Source: Nymphaea colorata (taxonomy: Eukaryota; Streptophyta; Magnoliopsida; Nymphaeales; Nymphaeaceae). From it: 64,000 bases of DNA. A program made the translations under genes and the position numbers. A model generated the notes under the pieces. It was not told where the DNA came from. It was given only the letters and a program-made list of their open reading frames with translations, and made no database searches. Positions within the stretch are counted from its first letter, which is position 1, and the number at the start of each line of letters is the position of its first letter. Positions 47,696 to 58,497 of the stretch are shown here, piece by piece. The DNA lies in assembly GCF_008831285.2 (NCBI RefSeq), contig NC_045149.1, positions 7,342,417-7,406,416 of the forward strand, given 5' to 3'.

Positions 47696-48726
47696 ATGTG
47701 ACACTGCTCAGACCCAACTAAGTTGAACTCAAATGAAAAATACTTGTGATAATGGGACAGATCTGACAAATGGTGACAGAGAAATTTCAGAAGTAGCTAA
47801 AATATTGGGGTCGATCTTCATAAGAATCTGAGCAAAGTTTAATCAATTTCTTTACGACTGCTAAACAAATCAACGAAATCTGATCCAATGTGTACTCAAA
47901 CTTTCATTTTTAACAGTCCAGATCTGGATTAGTAAAAGATCATTTTCAAGCAAGATCGAGGATATCCATTCATCAGAATATATTGTGTTGTTTATTTATA
48001 AAATTCGCATTACGTTTTAAGGCAATTTTGATTTTCAGGCCTAGCTTTTGCCTATAGTTCTAATGAGGGCTACATTTTTCATGAAATCTATTAAATAAGG
48101 GCTTGAAGAACACTTTCGATAACCTGAGTAAGAAAGATAAGAAAGAATATTGTTAACTAATTTAGTGATGGACGGTGAAGTTAAAAATTTTGCACCTAAC
48201 AAGACAATTTTTTTCTTAGTCTTTTTTGTTTGAGAATTTGTATGAAAACTGTGGCCCTTATTAGAAAATTCACAAAAAGAAAAAAGATTCGTTGCTTGAA
48301 ATTATAAGAAAAGTAAGCCCAAAAATGAAATTTTGCCCATATTTCAAGTGTTTTGATTTCTTGTGGTGCTTGTCCCAGGGAACTTTCTTGGACCTAATTT
48401 GGGTGAATAGTTGATCTATAGTTGACCCAAACATAAAGAAAAATTTCATTAAAATCTGGGCCCAAACTATGAACAACTTTGCATCTAAATATATGACAAA
48501 ACAATGTAGAATTTAGCAGTTCCCAACCATTGCCTTAGGAACAAACTTGCTTCAGATTCAGCATGTTTGAGGTGAACATTGGTGGGGATTCATCCCTTGC
48601 AGAAGAGCACACTAAAAGCTTGTCGCACCAACTCCATCTTCTTGTAGTTCATTATAGGTGGACAGATCCATTCATATATAGGTGGACAGATCCATCTCAG
48701 TTACCTCAGACCCTTTCACTCCACCC

Positions 48727-48800
48727 AAGGGCGGAGCCAGAAATTTTAGCTAAGGGGAACTAGTAATAAATTTTAAATTTTTAAATGGCATCAATGAGTA
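48727..48800 (+). mobile_element. GGGCGGAGCC-family relic in block C
   Basis: AAGGGCGGAGCCAGAAATTT followed by TAATAAATTTTAAATTTTTAAATGGCATC, the same body as at 14515 and 32033. It is absent from block A' after CCACCCA. The right end is not resolved. Confidence 0.55.
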
Positions 48801-48911
48801 AATGAATATAGAAATGAAAAGGAAATGTTTAAAATTGGCTTTTTCTTATAGCTAGATAAAGTGGAGTTTGAGCTAAATAAGCTGAGCCTCAGTGGACTCA
48901 TTTGCCAGAAC

Positions 48912-49519
48912 CAGGGGCAGAGGTGGGTTGAGTCTCCGTGGGGTGTATGCCCCAAGTAACCCACTCTTTGAAACATTAATTTAGTGTATAAACTTGGCTG
49001 AACTTCGGGCAAGTTATATGGGGTAGCCCCACAAGATCTAAGTCACTGGTTAAAGGAAAATTTGTTAACCATATATTAAATACTATAGTCACAAATAATG
49101 TCTTGTAGTTTTAAACAGTGAGGTTTTCTTAGGTATAACACAGCGAGCTTGAAATAAAACAGAAAAAAATTGAGAAAAATATGGTAATTTTTTAAAATTT
49201 TTAAAAAACTAAAAATATGGGGAAAATAAAATAAGTGAGAAACTAATATCACAAACATCAAAGATAATTAAATTTTTAACAAATAAAAAATAAAAAAAAC
49301 TGTTTGGCATTAAAAAACTGAAAAAATGAAAAAGTGAAAAAAGTGCATTAAAACAGGTTAAAAAGGCGTTTTTTCAAAAAAATGCTTCTTTTAAAAGTTT
49401 TAAACGGTCATCTAATTTATTGCATTTTTTCAAGTTTTTTTTTTTAAAATAACACGGTTTCTGTGACTATTTATCAGTACCCTATAAAAAACAAAAAAAA
49501 AAATTTGGCTCTGCCCCTG
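48912..49519. mobile_element. CAGGGGCAGAG TIR element, empty site in block A'
   Basis: Ends CAGGGGCAGAGG and CTCTGCCCCTG. Flanks GCCAGAAC (48904-48911) and GGCAGAAC (49520-49527) form a nearly perfect 8-bp duplication. Block A' reads CATTTGTCAAAACTAAAT through the site (8540-8557). About 610 bp, of which the inner 386 bp is a second, nested element. Confidence 0.85.
49085..49470. mobile_element. GTCAC-type TIR element nested in 48912-49519
   Basis: Ends ATAGTCACAAATAATG and (complement) ATAGTCACAGAAAC. The body is the reverse complement of 32468-32852 (AATAAGTGAGAAA, CAAACATCAAA, AACTGTTTGGCAT). The TSD is not clear. Confidence 0.75.
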
Positions 49520-50519
49520 GGCAGAACTAAATAAAAAATAGTTTGTTTGTAGCTGAAAATGGTTGGTTTTAAATCCGAACATATTGAACCAATCGGTCTC
49601 ATTTAATGAATGAATAAATTGCTGATTCAAGGCCTAAAATTATTGTAAACTTGTAGGCCATTCATATAGACTTTAACAATGGAGATACACGAAGCTTTTC
49701 TGCAAGAATTCTACAAGCAGCCCTCTGCTGTTTCCTCTCCATGGTCCATCCACATCTCCACTTTCAGAGCCATGTTCACAACTTCTGTCTTTGTATGTGC
49801 ACACATGAGCGCTATATTTGCTTTCGCGGAGCATGCACATCGAAAGCGTGCTCTCGCGGATCAACATCTGGTGAAAGCCTGAACAGCTATAGAATAAATT
49901 ACTTGTTTTAACCTCTTGTTGGCATTCATCTTTTCATCCGTGTTGATCTTTCTCTTTTTTCATGTTGATTATGAAATCAGTTAATGCTTATATATATTGT
50001 GAGTTCACCATTTGGTCAACAAACCGCTACAGAGACCCATATAGCTCTTGAAGGAAGCCAAGGATTCGCATTTGGTGGGCGGCGTGGTGGGAGTTAGTGG
50101 AGTAGATCCACATGATTGGTGGGGATCCAACATATATATATATATATATATATAGCACACCAGTCATGACTCACCAACCCACCTAAAAGTTGACCCTGCT
50201 TGTGGTAGGCGGATCGCTGCATGCACCTAGGTCAATATTCAAACCTTCAAACAAGAACTGCAATAAGACCAATTCTCGAGCCTTCAGCCGACGTGTGCAA
50301 ATCAAAGTAGTTGAAAAGAATGTATACTAACTCCTTTTTTTTTCTTCCTTTTCTTTTTTAAAGGCAAATGGTGTTTGGGAGACCCCTATCAGTATATTGA
50401 TTAATAATGAAAATCAAATGTGAATAGCAGTTGCAACCAACTACGCCGTTCAATTTTATTTTGCAGCCCCATATCATATGGAGATAGAATGAAGCAGGAA
50501 GCTAAAGTCATGACTCTCA

Positions 50520-52013
50520 TTAACAAATGCTCCGCGCAGATGGCCGCAGAACCGCTTTCAGCGGCAGTGGATCCCATAAGTAAATCCCACAACTCCCATT
50601 TTGATCTGGGTGCTTGGAGTTGGTGGCTCCTCCATTAGATGTAGCTGCAAGATGCGCAGTAACCACATCCCCATTACCTGTTAACTCTAAAACTTCTGTT
50701 GCTGCTGCTGTTGACTCTGCGCCCACTCTTGCCATTGCTACCGTCTTCAATCTGAGCCTTTCTGCTCTTGAGCCGATCACCTGACCTAAAACGGAAGCTG
50801 CAATAGTGAATGCCATTGCCGACTTGGGCATCAGCACCGACTTCCTCAGCATGGCAATGAAGGGAATTGCTGCGTGGATGGCAGCGAACCAGGCAGGAGA
50901 AAACTTTTTGGTGTGCTCTCTCCATATCCCTAGCGGAACATTGGCAGCCATGCCCAACATGCCAATTACTAGCACTTTCGAATGCAGTGGCTGTGGTCTT
51001 AGGGACTTCACAAGTGCAGTTCGGGCTAGAGCTGCACGTGCAGCAACTACAGCAGGTGGACACTTGAGCTTCATGCCTGGAGGTGGCTGCAACACCTTGG
51101 CAACGAGAGGCAGGACGTTGCTTACAGCTCTGTAGGATTTTGCAATGGGGCAGTTTCCAGTTTCAAGCCATTCGTTGCTCATTGCTTCATGAGAGTTTCC
51201 CTGAGAGAAAAATAAGTCACGTTAATTTTCCATTAGCAACTGTACAGATCTTTCCAAAGTAGAGAAGGTCTAGTCATCTGAACAAAATCAATAACATCAT
51301 TAACACAGCTAACGGCGTTCACCTGTTGAGAAGATTCTTTTTTGGATGGGGGCTTTCGAGCCTGTTTTTTCCATTTCTGAGAAAAGAAATCAAAACCAAA
51401 GAGGCCTTCTGGTCCAAAGGCTGAGAGGCTGATTGTCGCGGCTTTTGCTGCCAAAGGATTAAACTGAGAGGCAGACGCACGTTCCAAATTTTCTGGCTGA
51501 GGGAAGGATTTTTCTGTAAGTGGAACAACTCCATCACGACCATGGAAAAGCCTGAATGCCATGTCAAAATTGGGTTCATCCTCAAAAATTGGACCTTTAG
51601 TTGCTCTTACCTGTAAATTCATATTGCAGAAAACAAGAATTAGCTGTGAAGAAGCATGCAAAAAGATAGTAGTTCAATCAACAACCGTTAAAAATCACTT
51701 GATATGCTTCGGGTCTAATTGATTGACATAATTATGTTTAATATTGATAAAACCAATCAGGTCATCCGAGCAGAAAATTAAAGAAGACCATAATGTCAAG
51801 CCACTCAAAGGAGCCTTGAGTAACTCAAAAGAAAGGCTAGAGTATCATTTGGATTTTTACACTTACGGGTATTGGAAAACTCAACGACGTAGAGAAGGAA
51901 AAGTTTGTGGGCTCATTGATATTTCTCAGAAAAGGACATCTTTGAATATCCTGTTCTGCAGAAGATCGCTCTGATGATGACTCCTCATCGGTGGCTCTAG
52001 GGAAAATCTCCAT
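50520..52013 (-). CDS. Conserved-looking plant membrane protein, 371 aa, three coding exons
   Basis: Exons on the minus strand: 52013-51867 (49 codons), 51610-51323 (96 codons) and 51200-50520 (226 codons plus stop). All junctions are phase 0 with GT-AG borders (donors GTAAGT and GTGAAC, acceptors TTTACAG and TCTCAG). The start is the first ATG after an in-frame TGA six bases upstream. A 5'UTR intron probably runs from 53334 to 52035. The N-terminal third is acidic and serine-rich. Residues 50-145 contain FEDEPNFDMAFRLFHG and end in a basic stretch. Three hydrophobic segments at about 220-238, 248-263 and 271-288 suggest an integral membrane protein. The C-terminal 70 residues are low in conserved features. 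I do not recognise the family and assign no function. Confidence 0.85.
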
Positions 52014-52034
52014 TCCTCAGAATCGTAGTATGTA

Positions 52035-53440
52035 CTGCAAAAGAGTAAACTTTCCATGAGATACTATGTAATCTAGAACAACTTTACTTTCATGGATGAG
52101 TCATATAAATGGGAAACCTTGGTTAAAGAAACTAAAGACATAGTACGAATTCAACAACACGCAATTAGGTGATCAGAGATCACGAGGTAATCAATCTAAA
52201 ACCCAAGAATTGGTGTCAAAGGTCGAGAAGATTGACAAGGAAATGAATAATCCACCCAAGGGTGAACCAAGCTACAGATTAAAGGTTTGAAACGCCTTTA
52301 ACCTGCCATAATCTGAATCTAGCCAATGCAAAATTAAAACACTGGCTCAGGTTGAACCGGAAAGTTCTGGACAATATCGATTTGTGCAAGTCTCCTAGGT
52401 GGACTTTAATAACATCCATATTCAAATTGGGTGTTATAGCCTCAACATGTTTGCAGATCCAGCTTATAACAAATGAAGGAAGTGCTGATATAAGTGTGTC
52501 TACTGAGTTCCAAGATAGTGTCATCATATCTTTACATGAACCAATTTTCTGCAAAAGTTGGGCATGTTCCTTATTTTACCTTTCCTTGATTCATAACTAT
52601 TTGCATATATTTGACAAGAACAAGAAAGCAATAAATGGATATAAAAAACAGCAGCAAGTGTAATAGTTAAACACTGAAATCTTTCATACTCTTTTTCCTT
52701 GAACAACCAAAACACATCAAAAAGTTTTTGCATCTCAGCCTTGCATGCCTCTAAGCATACAAGTATGAAATATTACGAAAACTCCAAAATTGTCTACTCT
52801 TGGTCCAATCTCAAATGAACATAATCACCTAATGTCATATGGCACGAGTAATACCAACATTTGGAGTAGAAACACCAAGCTTTTACAATAAATTCATGCT
52901 AGCAACCAAAAAGAACTAGACAGAATTAGCATGGTCCAACAACCAAAAGAACCAAATGAAAAAGGGTAAAAAACCTCAGATTGTCGATTATCAAAGCAAA
53001 CGAATTCATGAAAAATCAATAGGTCGCCATATTTTGCTCTCCACGACTCAAAAACCATGTTAAAACCCCAAAATTTAAGTCGCCGAGGTGACATGTATCT
53101 CCCGGTTTCATTCTCCATCAACATCAACTCAAAAGAACCAGGGCTTCACCACAGAAGTCGGAGCCAAAATCACCAAGAAAGCCCCACACCTCACTACCAG
53201 GGCCAGAACGTTTTCACCAAACGTAATCGACACAAAATCGCATCCATCAAAGCGTTCGAATCATTGCCCCACTACAGAGGCGGAAAAGTAGCACAGATCG
53301 ACAGGGGGGAAGAAATCCGGCGCGGTTTTCTTACCTGCAAACGAGCCGTTGAAGCAAATCAGAGCTGCGGGAAAAATCTACACCGTCGATCTCAGGTCGT
53401 CCTCAGGGGGCTCCGCCGGAAATCTCACCGGGTCGCGTGG
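52035..53440 (-). other. 5'UTR and long leader intron of the 371-aa protein gene
   Basis: Upstream of the start codon an acceptor TTGCAG lies at 52035-52040 and a donor CAG|GTAAGA at 53335/53334, giving an intron of about 1.3 kb. The first, non-coding exon would be about 53335-53440. Frames within this stretch on either strand (52279-52663, 53057-53742) look like intron or leader sequence. Confidence 0.6.
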
Positions 53441-53467
53441 AGAGCACGAGGAAGCCTCCCGCTCCCG

Positions 53468-53475
53468 CTTATATA
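53468..53475 (-). promoter_or_regulatory. TATA box of the 371-aa protein gene
   Basis: TATATAAG on the minus strand inside a GC-rich, CpG-containing segment, about 30 bp before the presumed start of transcription near 53440. Confidence 0.6.
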
Positions 53476-53581
53476 CGCTCCGGCCGCATCGGAACGGGAG
53501 GAAATACTCCGCCGGCTGCTCTGTCAAAGTCAAAAACGTGTGGCGAAGCGGCTGCCCGGCCGAATAATAAAATCATCCTAG

Positions 53582-54720
53582 TTTTTATGAGACATGACGG
53601 GGAAGGTTCTCTTCTCCCCGCCATTGGAGTTCGTCAACCGTTCAACTGCTCTGGCATTGCGACCTTTTCTTTTCAAAGCGCCCGCCCTTTGTCGGAAGTT
53701 GCAGGTAAAACTAAGGAGTCAATTGGGTTTTACGAGTTTTAACGATTATAAACAATTTCAAAATTCACCACAGTATCTTTAACTATCAATAAATTTTTTT
53801 TACCGTCACATGTGAAAGACCTTCTTCCAACCACTCATCCGTAAACTTATTTTCATCAATTGAACTAGTTTGTTATAAAAGCTATCATGTGAAATCTACC
53901 TTTTCCTTGCATAACTTTCTAGAATTAATGAAAAAAATTATTCACCTAACTCATTTTGATGCTAATAAAAAATAATCGAGATGATTATAATGTTTAACAA
54001 TTAATTGAGCAAATTGATGGTTGAAAAAAAAAATAAAAAAAAAATATAAACTAATATTAGATGACAAAAATATCTATCACCTTTGAGTGACAGGATTTGT
54101 TTGGAGAGGCTACTATATAATTTCTAAAATTATTACAATATTTAAATTAAAATTTTAAAAACAATAAATGGTAAAATTCAATTTCTCAAAAAAAAACTTG
54201 GAGCAAACTTCTCAATGAGGACCATAGACAGTAGACCTTACGGTCAAGATAGAGAGATCATGTTTCAATTTAATTCAGATTCAGACTGCGTTTCATGTAT
54301 CTGAATTTGAATTGGAGTCCGAAACCTGATACCGATCCGATCCGATTTGGATCATACTCTCATATTTGAACTTGAATTTGAGTTTGATTCTTCAAGAAAG
54401 AACCAATTAAACCCGTGAGTCTTACCCGAATCCAAGCCTCATTAATTGGTTTCGAATTCAATATGAAATTTTCCAATCTGAATCCAAAATCCAGAAAGTC
54501 ACTGGACCTTATGCTAGTCGGATTTGGATTTTGTTTTAATAATCCGAAACGTCTCATATTCGTTGGCAATCGTGCTGACGTGTATGATAGAATAGAATCA
54601 AACGCACCAATCTGAACGAGCCAACTGTGAAAATCCGGTCGTCTTCCGACCAATCACGCTCACTCAACCCACTTTCTCACACCATCACTTTCTCTCACTA
54701 ACAGTTATCAGAACCCCTTT
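53582..54720. other. Intergenic region between divergent genes
   Basis: 53760-54230 is AT-rich with no features. 54270-54600 is made of GATTCG/GAATTTGAATT/CCGATCCGAT words, another short-word repeat of the kind seen at 6411-6763; no termini are resolved. A CCAAT motif lies at 54650-54654, about 145 bp before the PsbX start codon, and could belong to its promoter. Confidence 0.5.
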
Positions 54721-54796
54721 TTGCGACGAAGGCTTCAGTTCCATCTCCCTCTTTCTTACATCTTCCGTCACCGGAGAGCCCGAGAAGATCGGAGCA

Positions 54797-55171
54797 ATGG
54801 CGTCGGCTACCGCCCTCTCCCTTGCGCTTCCCGTCGCGGCGAAGCAATCCTCTTTCTGCTACAGGCCCTCGCTCCCAGTCAGGAAGGCGGCGGCGGCCAG
54901 CTTCAGCGGCAAGAGGATGGCAGTGGTGGTAGCCTCTGCCGAGAAGCAGCCAGAGCCAAAGAAGGGAGGAGAGATGGTGGCATCGCGACTGACGGCGTTG
55001 GCACTCGCAGCGGCGATGGCGGTGCCGGAGGTGGCAGTGGCGGCGGATTCAAGCCTCACGCCCTCGCTTAAGAACTTCCTTCTCAGCATCGTTTCCGGCG
55101 GCGTCGTCGTCGGCGTCATCATCGGCGCCGTTATCGGCGTTGCGAACTTCGATCCTGTCAAGCGGAGCTAA
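54797..55171 (+). CDS. PsbX: Photosystem II subunit X, nuclear-encoded
   Basis: A 124-residue intronless frame. Residues 1 to about 48 form a Ser/Ala/Lys-rich, acid-poor chloroplast transit peptide. Residues 62-83 form a hydrophobic thylakoid-transfer segment ending in the AxA-type site VAVAA. The mature protein of about 41 residues starts [15 protein letters not shown], has one membrane helix (about 92-115) and ends [10 protein letters not shown], the hallmark C-terminus of PsbX. In the thylakoid membrane PsbX is a small PSII core subunit near cytochrome b559, affecting quinone exchange and assembly. The ATG is the first in the leader in this frame and sits in an AGCAATGGC context. High GC contrasts with surrounding DNA, as is common for such genes. 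It appears intact. Confidence 0.96.
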   Translation: MASATALSLALPVAAKQSSFCYRPSLPVRKAAAASFSGKRMAVVVASAEKQPEPKKGGEMVASRLTALALAAAMAVPEVAVAADSSLTPSLKNFLLSIVSGGVVVGVIIGAVIGVANFDPVKRS

Positions 55172-56072
55172 GTCGCCACTAATTTCTGCTGTCGACGTTG
55201 CCAACTTCTGTTCCTTGTTTCTTCTCCCCATATTTCATTGACTCCGAATTTTCCAATATCATTGTGTCTTATAAATTGAATGCTAATGTGTCTATATGTG
55301 TGCAACCAATGATCGTTCTTCGTTTAGCCTTTGGATTAGGGAGTGCTTCAAGATCAAGATGCCTTACATTCTACTTTCTTTTATTAATCAGAAAGGAAAT
55401 TCGTCTCAGCAGTCTAAGGAAAGATGCCCATGAGAAAGGAATCATGACTACCATTGAGACGCTATTGTGCAAACTCTTTTGAGTCTTAAATCTCTCCATT
55501 CTTTTGGTATGAATGTGTTTCAGGTATATATATTGCTAGCATTGTGAGGCAAATTAGAACTCTATATATTCAATAGCTTATTAGTTGAGTGAATTGATCG
55601 AAGCTTTTCTATGACCAGTTAAATTTGAACCCATCAATCAAGTGTATCGATTACAAACCGTTTAAACTTCACTATCTGCAGATCTATAAGCATTCAGGAA
55701 ATGAGGAAGGAAGGAAGTTGTCAAAAAGAGATAAAAGTTTTGGACATAATAAAAACACACATGGGGCACATCGACCATGCAACTCCTTTTCTTCCCGCTG
55801 TGAGACCAAAAATGTCGGGATTTCCATTCTTTTCCTCGTGTTTTTGTGGAGGTGTCGCCGTCTTTGCATGGGAAAGATGCGGTCGAGACAGACAACCCGA
55901 CAGTAGCGCTGTCCCTTGCATCCTCACCAGCGCTGCTCTTTGTTCATGTTAATTTTTAAAAATTATTGCATCTATGATTTGTGGTAAGGAGGCCAACCAT
56001 GAAATGAGGTGGTTCCTTGGGTAAGAGAAGCGAACCACCGCCTGGATGACTCAAAGCTCTCTTTTTCACATA
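55172..56072. other. PsbX 3' region and intergenic sequence
   Basis: No second gene. Short frames at 55625-55950 overlap on both strands and show no domain. A polyadenylation signal of canonical type is not evident within 150 bp of the PsbX stop. Confidence 0.5.
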
Positions 56073-56080
56073 CTTTAAAC

Positions 56081-56519
56081 TAGGGTTGAGCGTGAGCTGA
56101 GTCGAGCCTAAGTTGAGTCAGCTACAGCTCCGCTCGACTAATAAAACCTCGAGTTCAACTCAGCTCGAGCTCGATAATAGCTCGATGGAAGCAGCTCGAG
56201 TTTGATTCGGCAGTTACGTGTTGAGCATGAACTCGGCTCGATTAAAGCTCGACAAACTCGTTTGAATAGAATTGATATTCATCATTGTGTGTTGAGCTCG
56301 AGCTCGAGTCGATTAATGCTCGACAAATTGAATATATCGACTTCATTAAGGCTCGACAAATTCGATTAAGGCTGGAGCTCGACTTAGCAGTTAAGTGTTG
56401 AGCTCGAACTCAACTCGATTATTTGAACGAGCCGACTCCTGAACTCGAGCTCAACTCATTATGCAAATGCCTCACCTCGAACTCGTTTACGAGTCGAGCT
56501 ATCTTGTTGTTCACCCCTA
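56081..56519. mobile_element. hAT-like MITE rich in AGCTCGAG words
   Basis: 439 bp with ends TAGGGTTGAGCG and (complement) TAGGGGTGAACA, flanked by CTTTAAAC and CTTTAAAG (7 of 8 matching). The TAGGGGTG terminus plus an 8-bp duplication is typical of hAT. The interior is composed of GAGCTCGAGC, CTCGATTA and similar words. Confidence 0.85.
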
Positions 56520-56527
56520 CTTTAAAG

Positions 56528-57339
56528 CGGTGGCGGAGAGCGGTGGCGGAGCTGGGAATTTTTCATGAGAAGAGCCGAATTGCAGTTTCAAAATTTATAT
56601 ATAGGATAAATAAATTTTTTTAAATTTATATGTAAATTCTAAAAAAATTTGAGGGGGCCAGGGGTCGAAGATGGCTTTGGGACTTCCATGGACCCATCAA
56701 CCTAGCATTCTTCAACTTCAACTTGGTTTGTTTAGCACGCCTTGCATCATTTGCAGTCTGAGAAGTTTAGCCTGAGGTTCGAATTGGTGATTCGCATGTT
56801 TAGCAACATCAGCCAACTCGAAGAATTGCAGTTTTAATCTATGAAGATATGGCCATAAAATGATTTCTAATTGGTGCTTTTTACCAGGTATCCATGCTCA
56901 TATAACTGATCCCAGCAATTAAGAACTACTTGTCTATTGTCTTGGATCCCAGTAATTAAGAACTACGTTCCTACTTTTAGATGATGATGTATCTTTGAAG
57001 GACCTGCACATGACCGACTGCGTGAATGCAGAAACTTACCTCACACCTATATGATACAGCTCGGCATTTAGCGCCGGTTTGAAATTTGAATCACCACAGA
57101 GAATCCAATCTTATGATGTGAACTGGAAAGGTTTTCCTACATCACCAAGAATATTACTACCCAAGTAAAAATTTAAGCAATAAGGAAGCGTACATGTAAT
57201 GCGCCTAATCTGTCCCAAATTATGTCCTCTACATCTAAAATTTCCTATGCATGAATTAGATGTGCTTGAAACTTCCGTTTCTTAATTGCTTGACTTGCAA
57301 CGAGAAGGAAGGGACTCTCTCGATTATGAAAAGATAAAG
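56528..57339. other. Intergenic, with a GGCGGAG-family relic
   Basis: Around 56535-56670 GGTGGCGGAGCTGGGAATTT and GAGGGGGCCAGGGG resemble the hAT-like family found elsewhere, in degraded form. The rest has a small direct repeat (GATCCCAGCAATTAAGAACTAC / GATCCCAGTAATTAAGAACTAC at about 56907 and 56945) and no gene. Confidence 0.45.
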
Positions 57340-57640
57340 GTTCTGTTTGGATCCCACCTTCAAAAAGCAGATTTTGTGAAAAAAAGTCCTACCATAACCT
57401 GATTGTTAACCAGTTTTTCAAATCTGGTTTGCGTGTTTCATTTACAAGATAAAAAGATGTTTTTGGTGAAAATTCAAAGAGAGACAAGTTATTCATTCTT
57501 GCTGTTTTAAGAACATCGTTTTGTCAAAATTAGGTTTTGATAAATCCAATTTCGATCATTACCCAAATGTCCTTATACACTATACAACATTTTTGCTTTT
57601 GAAACGGCATTTAAGGATGTCATCCAAACAAGCCTAAAAT
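57340..57640. mobile_element. MITE with GTTTGGAT termini
   Basis: Left end GGTTCTGTTTGGATCC and right end GGATGTCATCCAAACAAGCC are imperfect inverted repeats. The interior includes AACCAGTTTTTCAAATCTGG. The TSD is not resolved. Confidence 0.55.
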
Positions 57641-58497
57641 AGTGGATAACTACGAGGCCAGCCCTTACAAGGGAGGATTTGGACTTGATATTCAAGACAA
57701 GACCATAGCAAGTAAGATGCAATCGTTAAATGGGCCAGCCTTGGCCCCAAGTTTGTTCAGACACCTTGGTAAAATTTTAAGATCATTTGGCAGCAAAGAC
57801 ACTTTGTGAATGTCCCTCGAATCTACCCCAAAGATTGAATTAGGTTCATAAAACATTAGTTCTAATATTCTTTATATTTACTCCAATCTTTGTGCAAATT
57901 CATAAAACATTCACCAAGTATCTTTATTGTCAAACAACCCGTTTAAGCTTGAAATGACCAGACAAAGGCCACGCTGTCACGAAGCCCAGCAAGAATCTGA
58001 CCTGGTGTCCACCACTGTGAAAGAGGCAAAGCCAAATGACTTACAGTGGCTAATTTCATGTAACAATTTTCTTTTCTTTTCCTAGTGTTTTGGAGGAAGA
58101 AAACTCTTTGGACCTCCAAAGTCAGAAAACTAAGACGAGGTCTTTAACACCCCCACCCAGAATTTGGCCACACAACGAAGAAGATGAGAGGCGTCAAAAA
58201 TTAAAAAGAAAAAACGAATCAGCTCGAAATTGTCCACACAATGAAGAAAATGGGTGTCTGACGAATCAGTTAGACAGGTGCACAGTTTAACATAGAATGC
58301 TAGAAAACCAGAATCACAGAAATGTCCTTGAATTGCAGATTAACAAAAAGAAAATATTATTAACAGACCATCAGAAAAAGGAATGAATTTTAAATCTAAG
58401 TAGACAGCCATTGTACAACATGCAACCAATACACGCGTCACATTTCCATACAATGATGACTAAGAGGTAAAACTAAACCTGTCTCCGTCTTAAAACC
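57641..58497. other. Intergenic / 3' flank of the 297-aa protein gene
   Basis: No supported gene. A 66-codon plus-strand frame (58090-58290) is highly charged, has no homology I can see, and is short enough to be chance. The minus-strand gene's 3'UTR should lie in 58250-58497. Confidence 0.45.

Larger units (their letters stand above)
48060..50432. repeat. Block C: diverged copy of 7.0-9.4 kb
   Basis: 48060-49640 is colinear with block A', and 49924-50432 resembles 9280-9420 and 26590-26730 (CATCTTTTCATCCGTGTTGATC, CCCCTA(T/C)CA..ATATTGATTAAT). Between them, 49670-49915 resembles the LINE endonuclease end at 26010-26180 (AAGCGTGCTCT, TGGATCAAC or CGGATCAAC, GCTATAGAATA). C is clearly older than the A/B split. 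It directly adjoins the 3' side of the gene at 50520-52013. Confidence 0.65.

Noticed and set aside
50674-51135. Overlapping frames on both strands at 50.7-51.1 kb
   Set aside because: Shadows of exon 3 of the 371-residue protein gene.
53057-53742. 174- and 101-codon plus-strand frames
   Set aside because: They run antisense through the leader exon and promoter of the minus-strand gene, with no recognisable domain.
54721-55231. Alternative frames overlapping PsbX
   Set aside because: Only the 54797-55171 frame carries the transit peptide, membrane helix and the FDPVKRS end.
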